Part shown: in pieces, positions 7,315 through 14,611 of the stretch
Position numbering within the stretch: the first letter of the stretch is position 1
How the letters are laid out: the number at the start of each line of letters is the position of its first letter
NCBI GenBank assembly: GCA_002346525.1
Contig: DDZY01000175.1
Span: 1,423 to 19,814 of the forward strand
Direction: 5' to 3'
Source of the DNA: Proteobacteria bacterium UBA2996
GTDB lineage: Bacteria > Pseudomonadota > Gammaproteobacteria > Arenicellales > UBA868
Length of the DNA stretch: 18,392 bases
The notes under the pieces: generated by a model
What the model saw: the letters and a program-made list of their open reading frames with translations, nothing else
Databases searched by the model: none
What the model was told of the DNA's origin: nothing
Position numbers and translations under genes: made by a program

Positions 7315-8808
7315 GTGGATCCATTCGGTAACTTTATTAACGGAACAGTTACGCTCTTCAGCGATCCCTTGGGCATCCTGATTTTCTTTGGCGGGGTGGT
7401 CGGCGGAATGCTCTTTGGAGCGATTCCCGGAGTCAGCATGCTGACCCTGGCGGCGATACTGCTGCCATTCACGGCTCACCTTTCGGCCGAGCACGGCATC
7501 ATGCTGTTCTCGGTGATCTACTGCACCGGGGTATACGGCGGAGCGATTACGGCAATCCTGTTTAATATTCCCGGGGCGCCGGAGAATGCGCCGACCGCGT
7601 TTGATGGGTATCCCATGACCCGTAACGGGCAGGCCGGCAAGGCAGTAGGCGCCGCGGTCATGTGTTCGGCAATCGGCGGCACCGTATCGGCGGTCATCAT
7701 GATGGCGGCCACTGCCCCCATCGCCAACTGGGCTATCTCTGCCTTCGGTCCTCCTGAAATTTTCGCGCTGGTCTTTTTCGGCCTGGCGGTTGCCGCTACG
7801 GTGGGCGCCAGAACATTGTGGAAGGGTTGGTTATCTATCCTGCTCGGATTGATGATCGCGGTCGTCGGAATGGACCCGGTGGGGGGCATCGAACGCTACG
7901 ACTTCGATATGCCGTATCTGCTGGCAGGCATTCATTTCATTCCCACCATTCTGGGTTTCTTTGCTGTATCCGAAATCTTTGTCCAGGCGGAAAGAAAAGC
8001 GACGGGGGTTTATGAGGCACCCAAGCTTAGCGTGAATTTTCCTTCTGTTGCGGAACTGATCGCGCATAAGTTTGCCGTTGTGCGCTCGATTGTGATCGGC
8101 TTTTTCTGCGGCATCCTGCCGGGGATCGGCGCGACGCTGGCTGCATTCATGGGATACAACGAAGCCGTCAGGTGGTCCAAGGACCGTAAAGCTTTCGGTA
8201 CCGGAAAAATGGAAGGGGTGATCTCTTCTGAAACCGCCAATAACGCTGCGACCGGTGCGGCCATGATTCCGCTGCTGGCACTAGGATTGCCGGGCGGCGC
8301 ACTGACCGCAATGATGGTAGGCGTCTTTCAGATGCACGACATGGAACCCGGGCCGCTGGTGTTTCTGAATAGCCCAGATTTGGTCTGGGTGGTTTTTGCA
8401 GCGATGTTCTTTGCCAACCTGTCTATTCTGTTGGTTGGCTTTCTGGAAACCAAAACCATCATCAATCTTCTGCGGATTCCATTTCAGTTTCTGGCTCCGC
8501 TGATTCTGCTGCTGGCTACTGTGGGAGCCTATGCTGTCCGGGGGCTCGTTATCGATGTCGTGGTGATGTTCATCGCCGGGGTCGCGGGCTTTTTTCTTCG
8601 GCGTTCGGGATACTCCGTCGCAGGTATCGTACTGGGATTGATTCTCGGCAAGATCGGCGAGCAGACGTTTGCTCAGGCGATGCAGATGCTGCATTTCGAG
8701 TGGACCGGATTCTTTAATCGCCCCATCGCGGCGCTCCTGATCGTGGCGGCGCTTTTGACCGTAGCGGGCAGTATCTACAGCGCGTTCTTCAGAAAAGACC
8801 GACAGTAG
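7315..8808 (+). CDS. tctA: TTT transporter large membrane subunit (TctA family)
   Basis: This 497-residue permease has about twelve hydrophobic segments and drives carboxylate uptake, normally with a cation gradient. Strong family marks are GGVVGGMLFGAIPGVSMLTL near the N-terminus, the block ITAILFNIPGAPENAPTAFD with GYPMTRNGQAGKA after it, and the second-half echo FFCGILPGIGATLAAFMGY with ETANNAATGAAMIPLLALG and LPGGALTAMMVG. The length is normal for TctA. The start is GTG at 7315 with an AAGG stretch about 10 bases upstream; MDPFGNFINGTV fits how family members begin. It closes the TTT set and is followed by a region of inverted repeats and a convergent gene. Substrate is not predictable from this subunit. 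The adjoining hydroxyacid oxidase and aminotransferase suggest a C2-C5 hydroxy- or oxo-carboxylate. Confidence 0.95.
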   Translation: MDPFGNFINGTVTLFSDPLGILIFFGGVVGGMLFGAIPGVSMLTLAAILLPFTAHLSAEHGIMLFSVIYCTGVYGGAITAILFNIPGAPENAPTAFDGYPMTRNGQAGKAVGAAVMCSAIGGTVSAVIMMAATAPIANWAISAFGPPEIFALVFFGLAVAATVGARTLWKGWLSILLGLMIAVVGMDPVGGIERYDFDMPYLLAGIHFIPTILGFFAVSEIFVQAERKATGVYEAPKLSVNFPSVAELIAHKFAVVRSIVIGFFCGILPGIGATLAAFMGYNEAVRWSKDRKAFGTGKMEGVISSETANNAATGAAMIPLLALGLPGGALTAMMVGVFQMHDMEPGPLVFLNSPDLVWVVFAAMFFANLSILLVGFLETKTIINLLRIPFQFLAPLILLLATVGAYAVRGLVIDVVVMFIAGVAGFFLRRSGYSVAGIVLGLILGKIGEQTFAQAMQMLHFEWTGFFNRPIAALLIVAALLTVAGSIYSAFFRKDRQ

Positions 8809-8874
8809 GATCTCCGGCGGGGGAGCGCTGACGAAGCGCGAACCCAGAGTGAAACGCACGGGGTTCGTCTTGCG

Positions 8875-8917
8875 CCGCGGACACCGGCCAAGGCTTGTCA
8901 GCCGCCTTGGCCCGCGG
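8875..8917. terminator. GC-rich hairpin between convergent tctA and the exported-protein gene
   Basis: GGCCAAGGC (8886-8894) and GCCTTGGCC (8904-8912) form a perfect 9-base inverted repeat with a 9-base loop. An outer CCGCGG pair flanks it at 8875-8880 and 8912-8917, sharing base 8912. No T run follows on the plus strand, and the minus-strand gene ends at 8920, immediately beside it. It may act for both converging transcripts; the lack of a T tract leaves this uncertain. Confidence 0.5.
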
Positions 8918-8919
8918 GG

Positions 8920-9744
8920 TCAGTTCGTATTGAACAATGAGTTCCAGGCCTTCGAGGCAGACTCTCCCAGATCGCCTAGCGATTCGAGAGCTTGGGTGAC
9001 GGCCTCTGTCTCGATTGTGATCTCGGCCGCTTCGTCTGAAGAGGATTGGGCGGGGAGTGTGTCCGAAAACGTGACCATCTCGAACGTCTTGGGGAGATCG
9101 ACACCAAAGGAGACTGGGTTCGCGGGCAGTTCGAATCGATCGTCATCTGCCGCTCCCTTGGACAATCGAATCACCCGAAAGTCGTCGGATCGAAGGATGT
9201 CTTTTCCGGCGAATCGTTTTGCTGAGTCATCGCTTTGCACCCCTGAAAGGAAGCCTACGAAGTGCACCCATTTTTCAGTTATCTCTGCCAGTGTCAGGTC
9301 ATCAGTGAGAACGATCTCAACCTCACGCTGAGTCAATGGCTCGTAGTAGTTATATACAGTGCCTTGGATGCCTGAAATAACCTCCATCCTTCCGGTATTT
9401 CTAAGGTCTCTTGCCTGTACATCAGCCCCGATCAATGCTTGAGTGTGTTGGGATTCAGCGTTGCCGACTGCCTTCATTAGGGCGCTCATCGTGCTCATGT
9501 CGTAGACGGTCCACTGACCATCCAGCTTGGACACCGAATAGATTGTGTCCCCAAGCACCAACATGTAGGAATCGGCATCTGTAGACATGCGGAGCTTGTC
9601 GTCTTTGTATTCAAAGACCATTTGAGTTCCCGCGGCATCTCCGTAGGTAACGGTGTTAGCCGAAACGGCAGATGAAAAGGCGAGCGTTAAAAATAGAGCG
9701 CTCAGGCCAAACTGTGTCGAGCTTTTTAAATAGTCAGAAATCAT
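8920..9744 (-). CDS. Exported protein of unknown function (possible DUF4412-like)
   Basis: This 274-residue protein has a clear Sec signal peptide: a hydrophobic core FGLSALFLTLAFSS followed by AVSA, with cleavage likely before NTVTYG (residue 30). The mature part looks beta-rich in its first half, with short alternating strands such as MVFEYKDDKLRMST, SYMLVLGDTIYSVS and GQWTVYDMSTMSALM. That layout (bound item, 'dgkvRm', stored value, 'y..dM') recalls DUF4412-type periplasmic proteins; the likeness is by eye only. The C-terminal 50 residues are acidic and probably helical. No catalytic motif or lipobox is seen. The start is well supported by AGGAG (minus strand, 9750-9754) five bases from the ATG, and a TATATT -10-like box lies at 9772-9777. 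It is oriented against both flanking transport clusters, so it is probably its own transcription unit. Confidence 0.8.
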   Translation of the reverse strand: MISDYLKSSTQFGLSALFLTLAFSSAVSANTVTYGDAAGTQMVFEYKDDKLRMSTDADSYMLVLGDTIYSVSKLDGQWTVYDMSTMSALMKAVGNAESQHTQALIGADVQARDLRNTGRMEVISGIQGTVYNYYEPLTQREVEIVLTDDLTLAEITEKWVHFVGFLSGVQSDDSAKRFAGKDILRSDDFRVIRLSKGAADDDRFELPANPVSFGVDLPKTFEMVTFSDTLPAQSSSDEAAEITIETEAVTQALESLGDLGESASKAWNSLFNTN

Positions 9745-9777
9745 TGGAACTCCTAAAGTTAGTGGGAGTCCAATATA
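9745..9777 (-). promoter_or_regulatory. Putative -10 box and ribosome site of the exported-protein gene
   Basis: Read on the minus strand, TATATT (9772-9777) matches five of six -10 positions, and AGGAG (9750-9754) lies 5 bases before the start. No convincing -35 hexamer is visible at 16-18 bases upstream. The two elements also form the arms of an imperfect inverted repeat (9745-9753 with 9765-9772, one bulged base). Confidence 0.35.
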
Positions 9778-9880
9778 GGGCGTCGATTTATGACGTCCGT
9801 AATCATCATGCGCCAGGGGCTAATCATTGAAAGCGAGCACCGGGCTCCTTTTTCTGAAGCGATCTTCGCCGTTTATGAAG

Positions 9881-9895
9881 AACCAATGATTGGTT
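9881..9895. promoter_or_regulatory. 15-base palindrome, possible operator upstream of the acyl-CoA synthetase gene
   Basis: AACCAAT-G-ATTGGTT is a perfect 7+7 inverted repeat around a single central base. It lies 105 bases before the acyl-CoA synthetase start, in the 255-base divergent intergenic stretch (9745-9999). A further AATCATT copy sits at about 9822. Size and symmetry fit a dimeric regulator site such as a TetR-type operator. No regulator gene is in the window, so the role is inferred. Confidence 0.35.
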
Positions 9896-9999
9896 TGAGT
9901 AGAGCGTATTCAGCAGTGCTGGACATCGTCGCGCGTGATGCCTTAGTGTCTGAGTTGTCCTTGAATAGACCCTGAATCCAGTTATCTTCCGGAGACCGT

Positions 10000-11571
10000 A
10001 TGGAAATTCCTTTGAGCCCCATGGAGTTTGCCCGCCGAGCCAGGCGGCTTTATCCCGACGTGGAGGGGGTAGTCGACGGCGACCGCAGGTTTACCTACCA
10101 CGAATTTCTAGAAAGATGCGATCGTTGGTCCTCATCACTGCAGGAACTCGGAGTGTCGCAGGGCGATCGAGTTGCCTATATCGCACCTAATACCCACTCG
10201 CATCTGGAAGCGTACTATGCGGTACCGCAGATCGGTGCCGTACTGGTGCCGATCAATTTCAGACTCAAACCTGAAGATTTCGCGTACATCATCAATCATT
10301 CTGGCGCTAAGGTCGTTTGCGCACATCCCGACCATATCGAAGCGGTCGAATCGATCAGAAAAGATATTCCCGAGGCAAAAATCTTCGTAGCCTTGGAAGG
10401 CGGCGCAGAAGGGTGGATTGATTATGAAGAAACGCTGGCCGCCCACGATCCGCAGTTTGCGCCTGTGGAGATCAATGAAACGGATCTCATCACGATCAAT
10501 TACACCAGCGGAACAACGGCGAGGCCTAAGGGCGTGATGATCACGCATCGTAATGCGTACATCAATATCATGGGTACGCTGGTTCAGCATCATTTGAGTC
10601 CGGGGGATCGGTATCTTTGGACGCTGCCGATGTTTCATGCCAATGGCTGGACATTTACCTGGATCAACACCGCCCGGGGGATGACCCATGTGTGCCTGCG
10701 CAAAGTTGAGCCGGTAGCCATTTTTCAGTTGATCAAGAAGGAAGCGATCACGATGTTCTGCGCGGCGCCGACGGTGTTGATCAGTATCGCCAATGCGCCA
10801 GCCGAGGTACGAAACGGGGCACCCAGAGGGGTAAGGCTTTTCACGGCAGGGGCGCCGCCGGCGGCAGCCACCATTGAACTGGTGGAGAAGGGCCTTGGGT
10901 GGGAACTTACACACGTCTACGGCCTGACAGAGACGGCACCGCTGATTACGTTCTGTGAGCCCAGACCTGAGCATGAGAGCCTGTCAGTCGAGGAGCGTTC
11001 AAAGATAAAAGCCCGACAGGGTGTGGAGCTGGTCAGCTCGGGGGAAGTGCGTGTGGTCGATGAAGATGGCGCTGAGGTGCCGGCAGACGGCAGTACCCTG
11101 GGAGAGATTACCGTTCGCGGTAATGTCGTCATGGCGGGTTACTACGATGACCCCGAGGCGACCGCGGCGGCGATCAGAAACGGCTGGTTCCATTCAGGAG
11201 ATGCAGCCGTCGTGCATCCGGATGGTTATGTGGAAATCCGTGATCGTTTCAAGGACGTCATTATCAGTGGGGGCGAGAACATATCCTCAGTCGAGCTGGA
11301 AGGGTGTTTGTTGACACATCCTGCTGTCCAGGAAACTGCAGTCGTCGGGATGTCACACGAGAAATGGGGAGAAAGCCCGCACGCGTTTGTGGTTTTGAAA
11401 TCCGGGGCGAGCGCGACTGAAGATGAGTTGAAAGAGCACGTGCGGGCCCAATTGGCGCATTTCAAAACCCCGCAGGCCGTCAGTTTTGTTGACGAACTGC
11501 CCAAGACTGCAACCGGCAAGGTACAGAAGTACATGCTTCGCCAGCATCAGCCGGGCATCGCCACCCAGTGA
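10000..11571 (+). CDS. AMP-forming acyl-CoA synthetase (ANL superfamily)
   Basis: This 523-residue enzyme activates a carboxylic acid with ATP and CoA to an acyl-CoA through an acyl-adenylate. The P-loop-like motif YTSGTTARPKGV is at 168-179, the A4/A5 region shows YGLTETAPLI, and the hinge block contains GWFHSGDAAVVHPDGYVEIR (D401 binds the ribose hydroxyls) then DRFKDVIISGGENIS. The adenylation lysine is in PKTATGKVQKY (K507). Length and motif spacing fit medium/long-chain or methylmercaptopropionate-type ligases (FadD/DmdB relatives) better than acetyl-CoA synthetase, which is about 650 residues. The acid it accepts cannot be told. The ATG has a CGGAGA ribosome site about 7 bases upstream. 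The livK gene starts 105 bases downstream on the same strand, hinting that the ABC importer brings in the acid this ligase activates. Confidence 0.92.
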   Translation: MEIPLSPMEFARRARRLYPDVEGVVDGDRRFTYHEFLERCDRWSSSLQELGVSQGDRVAYIAPNTHSHLEAYYAVPQIGAVLVPINFRLKPEDFAYIINHSGAKVVCAHPDHIEAVESIRKDIPEAKIFVALEGGAEGWIDYEETLAAHDPQFAPVEINETDLITINYTSGTTARPKGVMITHRNAYINIMGTLVQHHLSPGDRYLWTLPMFHANGWTFTWINTARGMTHVCLRKVEPVAIFQLIKKEAITMFCAAPTVLISIANAPAEVRNGAPRGVRLFTAGAPPAAATIELVEKGLGWELTHVYGLTETAPLITFCEPRPEHESLSVEERSKIKARQGVELVSSGEVRVVDEDGAEVPADGSTLGEITVRGNVVMAGYYDDPEATAAAIRNGWFHSGDAAVVHPDGYVEIRDRFKDVIISGGENISSVELEGCLLTHPAVQETAVVGMSHEKWGESPHAFVVLKSGASATEDELKEHVRAQLAHFKTPQAVSFVDELPKTATGKVQKYMLRQHQPGIATQ

Positions 11572-11615
11572 TGAAGCATTGAGTCCACAGCTAAGGTATC
11601 TCTGATTCGTTCGGA

Positions 11616-11644
11616 TTGCCATCAATTAACTGATGGTGTAAAAA
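11616..11644 (+). promoter_or_regulatory. Candidate sigma-70 promoter of livK, overlapped by an inverted repeat
   Basis: TTGCCA (11616-11621, five of six -35 positions) and TAAAAA (11639-11644, four of six -10 positions) are 17 bases apart and end 32 bases before the livK start. CCATCA (11619-11624) and TGATGG (11631-11636), separated by six bases, form an inverted repeat over the -35 box and spacer, where a repressor would block RNA polymerase. No T run follows, so a terminator is unlikely. Confidence 0.42.
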
Positions 11645-11676
11645 GGTTGCGATAAAACCAAATAACAGGAGGAGGT

Positions 11677-12831
11677 ATGTTTAAAGTTTCAAAGTTGTTT
11701 GCAGCCGCGGTTCTGGGCGCGTTTGCGTTCGCAGTATCGACAATAGGACAAGCCGATGCGATCAAGGTGGGATTTAATGTTCCGCTGACGGGGTTTGCTG
11801 CAGCTGATGGAAAATCAGCGCGAATAGGGGCTGAGCTCGCGGTCGAGCAGGTCAATGCAGCCGGTGGAATCAACGGTAGGAATCTTGAACTGGTTATCTA
11901 TGACGACCAGGCAAGCCCGAAAGAATCGGCGCCTCTGGCGGCCAAACTGATCACACAAGATGAAGTGGTGGCCGGAATCTCGGGAAGTTACTCGGGTGCG
12001 ACGCGGGCCGCTGCAACGATCTATCAGGAAAACGGGACGCCGTACATCTCGGCCTATGCGGTTCACCCGGATATCACGCGCTCAGGAGAGTACGTGTTCA
12101 GAACGTCGTTTATGGGGGAGGTCCAGGGCCGTGCCGGTGCCAAGCTTGTGGGTGAGATGATGGGTAAGAAACGCGTCTCCATTATTACGTTGGCAAACGA
12201 TTTTGGAAAATCACTCGAGGCCGGGTTTAAGGAAAAGGCTGGCGAATACGGCATTGAAATACTGGGGGAGTACGACTACAGCATCAAGGATCGGGAGTTC
12301 GGCCCGATCGTATCCAAAGTAAAGGCGGAATCTCCGGATGCGATCTATGCCTCGGGGTATTTCTTTACTGCAGGGCCGCTTGTGACTCAGTTGCGTGAGG
12401 CTGGCGTGGCAGTCCCCATAATTGGTCAGGAAGGCTATGACGGCGAGATGTTTATCAAGATTGCTGGCGATGCGGCCGAAGGAGTGATTATCACGACGTC
12501 TCTTGACCGGGACTCCAAGGATCCCCTTGCGCAGGCGTTTATCACCGGTTTCCAGGCAAAGTCAGGCTATCCCGCGGATATGGTCAGCGCTTCAACCCAC
12601 ACGGCGGTCCTGGTTTTGGCTGAGGCGCTAAAACAGGTTGATCCTAACGACAAAGCGGCCTTGCGGCAGGCGATTGCCTCCACCTCAATCAACGCGGCAA
12701 CCGGTAATATCTCGTTTAACAAGTTGGGCGAGGTAAAGAAATCGGTCCAGGTACAAGTCGTGCGCGACGGCGGTTGGCATCACTACGCAGTCATATCGGA
12801 TCCGATATTGCTTGCTCCGCCTGAGGAGTAA
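11677..12831 (+). CDS. livK: Branched-chain-amino-acid-type ABC transporter substrate-binding protein
   Basis: This is a 384-residue periplasmic receptor of the type I (Leu/Ile/Val-binding) fold. The first 28 residues are a Sec signal peptide ending GQADA, with cleavage before IKVGFNVPLTG. GAELAVEQVNAAGGINGR, then LELVIYDDQASPKESA, is the family hallmark. VAGISGSYSGATRAAA lies in the ligand loop, where LivK proteins have serine/threonine residues. A hinge and second domain follow (SIITLANDFGKS, PIIGQEGYDGEMF). The ribosome site AGGAGGAGGT directly precedes the ATG and is the strongest in the window, fitting high receptor expression. The gene is followed by a hairpin with a T run and then livH. 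Receptors of this group also bind amides, aromatic acids and other carboxylates; the upstream acyl-CoA ligase makes a non-amino-acid ligand quite possible. Confidence 0.93.
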   Translation: MFKVSKLFAAAVLGAFAFAVSTIGQADAIKVGFNVPLTGFAAADGKSARIGAELAVEQVNAAGGINGRNLELVIYDDQASPKESAPLAAKLITQDEVVAGISGSYSGATRAAATIYQENGTPYISAYAVHPDITRSGEYVFRTSFMGEVQGRAGAKLVGEMMGKKRVSIITLANDFGKSLEAGFKEKAGEYGIEILGEYDYSIKDREFGPIVSKVKAESPDAIYASGYFFTAGPLVTQLREAGVAVPIIGQEGYDGEMFIKIAGDAAEGVIITTSLDRDSKDPLAQAFITGFQAKSGYPADMVSASTHTAVLVLAEALKQVDPNDKAALRQAIASTSINAATGNISFNKLGEVKKSVQVQVVRDGGWHHYAVISDPILLAPPEE

Positions 12832-12842
12832 GATGTCTTAAG

Positions 12843-12873
12843 AGAGATGGGGCCTAACGGCCCCATCTCTTTT
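12843..12873 (+). terminator. Intrinsic terminator/attenuator between livK and livH
   Basis: AGAGATGGGGCC (12843-12854) pairs perfectly with GGCCCCATCTCT (12859-12870) around a four-base TAAC loop, followed by TTT. It begins 12 bases after the livK stop and ends 18 bases before the livH ATG. It is the most convincing terminator in the window. Since livHMGF have no obvious promoter of their own, it probably allows partial read-through, setting receptor above permease levels. Confidence 0.85.
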
Positions 12874-12890
12874 CCTGCAGGTAATTTTCC

Positions 12891-13754
12891 ATGCTGGCGC
12901 TTGATCTTTTGCTTCAAGGCATAGTTCAGGGGGCAATCTATGCGTTGATTGCGCTCGGGTTGACTTTGATCTATGGACTGCTGCGCATCCTGCATGTTGC
13001 CCATGCGGCATTGTTTACCCTGGGTGGATATATCGGAGTTATCGTTACCAACCAGACAGGAAGCCTTGCCTTTGCGTTGGTAGTGTCGATGGTGCTCGTA
13101 GGCGTTCTCGGAATATTGATCTATCGAGTCGCGTATAAGCCGCTTTTGGGTAAATCTCCGTTAGTAGCTTTGATTGCTTCCATCGGGCTTTTTATCGCCT
13201 TTGAGGAGGGCTTCCGGATTGTCTTTGGCAGTTATGGGCTGTCTTTTGAAGATCCTCCTCTTCGGACCCAGGTTGATCTCGGAGGAGGATTGCTGATCAG
13301 TCACTCGAGGTTGCTAATTGTTGGAATGGCGGTCGTCATTCTGTCGATCCTCGCATGGCTTTCCACCCGGACGAGAACAGGTATCGCCTGGAAGGCGACC
13401 GTGACTGATCCTCAGATTGCTTCTTCTTTCGGTATCAATATCGAAAGAGTCCGCTATCTCAACTTTTTCATCGGATCGGCTCTGGCGGCGGCTGCGGGTG
13501 TAATGGTGGTTTTGTTGACTAATCTTGTTGAACCCACAATGGGTGCTGTCGCATCGTACAAGGCGCTGGCCATCATCGTCTTGGGAGGTTTGGGGAGCGT
13601 TCGCGGAACGTTGGTGGCGGCTCTTGCGATCGGCATCGTTGAGTCTTTCGGTACCGTTTATATTGGCCACATACTCGATCGCGATGCTCTTGCGTTTGCG
13701 TTTCTTGTTGTCGCACTCATGGTCAGGCCGCAAGGGCTGTTCAAGGCAGATTAG
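12891..13754 (+). CDS. livH: Branched-chain-amino-acid-type ABC permease, LivH
   Basis: This 287-residue inner-membrane permease pairs with LivM. The N-terminal LLLQGIVQGAIYALIALGLT and LIYGLLRILHVAHAALFTLGGY are the classic LivH opening. The cytoplasmic coupling region shows TRTGIAWKATVTDPQIASSFGINIERVR, a version of the usual 'RA...A..D...A...GI' EAA-type loop. GSVRGTLVAALAIGIVESFG near the C-terminus is also standard. About eight membrane helices are visible. The ribosome site is weak (CAGGT 9 bases upstream), and the start lies just after the livK hairpin. The stop is followed by eight bases to the livM start, so translation of the two is probably coupled. Confidence 0.93.
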   Translation: MLALDLLLQGIVQGAIYALIALGLTLIYGLLRILHVAHAALFTLGGYIGVIVTNQTGSLAFALVVSMVLVGVLGILIYRVAYKPLLGKSPLVALIASIGLFIAFEEGFRIVFGSYGLSFEDPPLRTQVDLGGGLLISHSRLLIVGMAVVILSILAWLSTRTRTGIAWKATVTDPQIASSFGINIERVRYLNFFIGSALAAAAGVMVVLLTNLVEPTMGAVASYKALAIIVLGGLGSVRGTLVAALAIGIVESFGTVYIGHILDRDALAFAFLVVALMVRPQGLFKAD

Positions 13755-13762
13755 GAGGCACT

Positions 13763-14602
13763 GTGGCGTACGAAATCATTCTCCTGACGACGATGGCGAT
13801 CATGGTGCTGTTTGCGCTCTCATTGAATGTGATTACCGGATTCTGCGGACAGGTCAGTTTGGGCCACGCGGCGTTTTATGGAATCGGGGCTTATACCGGT
13901 GCGATGCTGACAAAAGCAGGCTGGCCCCTTCTGGCCGCGCTTCTGCCGGCGGCAGGCCTTGCGGGGCTTATAGGATTCCTGGTTGGGTTGATGTCGTTGC
14001 GAGTACGACATGACTTCCTGGCTATAACCACGATGGGGATCGCGTTCCTGTTTGTGGGCTTTGTCCGGAAACAGGAGTGGCTCGGGGGGGAAATCGGGAT
14101 TTCAGGTATACCCGCTTTTGCTTTCGGTCGGGTTGGGTTGCTGGTAGTTGCAGTCGTATGCACTGGCCTTTTTGCGGCAGTGACGATTTACCTCAAGCGC
14201 TCCTGGATGGGGTTTGGGTTCGACTCCATTTCGGATGATGAGGATACAGCCCGCATACTCGGAATCGATGTGCCCCGATTCAAACTGTGGGCGTTTGTGA
14301 TCGGGACGGCAGGCGCGGGGGTTGCAGGCGCTCTTTATGCGCACCACGTTCGTTATATCGGGCCCGACAGTTTTGGATTTGTCGAGTCCGTTACCGTTCT
14401 CGCGATGGTGATCATTGGGGGTATCGGATCCATCTGGGCTGTAGCGTTGGCAGCCGCTGTATTGTCAGCCTTGCCGTTATGGTTTCAGTTTGTCGACGAT
14501 TACAAACTACTGATTTATGGCCTATTGGTGTTTGCCGTGATGCGTTTTTCACCGAATGGTATCGCCGGCGCGCTGCAGAGTTTAAAGAGAAGAGCGCGGT
14601 AG
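13763..14602 (+). CDS. livM: Branched-chain-amino-acid-type ABC permease, LivM
   Basis: This 279-residue permease is the partner of LivH. Family marks are ALSLNVITGFCGQVSLGHAAFYGIGAYT at the N-terminus, the segment VGLMSLRVRHDFLAITTMGIAF, the coupling loop GFGFDSISDDEDTARILGIDVPRFK, and GGIGSIWAVALAAAVLSALP near the end. It is a little shorter than E. coli LivM, lacking its long N-terminal extension, which is common in this branch. The start is GTG at 13763, supported by TAGGAGG a few bases upstream and by the AYEIILLTTMAIMVLFALS membrane start. It is followed 9 bases later by livG, so livHMGF form one tight operon. Confidence 0.93.
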   Translation: MAYEIILLTTMAIMVLFALSLNVITGFCGQVSLGHAAFYGIGAYTGAMLTKAGWPLLAALLPAAGLAGLIGFLVGLMSLRVRHDFLAITTMGIAFLFVGFVRKQEWLGGEIGISGIPAFAFGRVGLLVVAVVCTGLFAAVTIYLKRSWMGFGFDSISDDEDTARILGIDVPRFKLWAFVIGTAGAGVAGALYAHHVRYIGPDSFGFVESVTVLAMVIIGGIGSIWAVALAAAVLSALPLWFQFVDDYKLLIYGLLVFAVMRFSPNGIAGALQSLKRRAR

Positions 14603-14611
14603 CTTCAACAG

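Noticed and set aside
8281..8859. Minus-strand open frame of 192 codons opposite the end of tctA
   Set aside because: It is the antisense of conserved TctA sequence, and its translation is Gln/His/Arg-rich without any motif.
8849..9331. Plus-strand open frame of 160 codons
   Set aside because: It lies antisense to the exported-protein gene, starts inside the inverted-repeat region, and encodes a serine/arginine-rich low-complexity string typical of a shadow frame.
9790..9975. Small plus-strand open frame of 61 codons between the exported-protein gene and the acyl-CoA synthetase gene
   Set aside because: It has no ribosome site and no recognisable motif, and it contains the palindrome at 9881-9895. 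It sits where regulatory DNA is expected. It could still be a leader peptide, but nothing positive supports it.
10135..10974. Long minus-strand open frame of 279 codons inside the acyl-CoA synthetase gene
   Set aside because: Its translation is rich in Arg, His and Cys with no domain, and the plus-strand gene has all ANL motifs intact across it.
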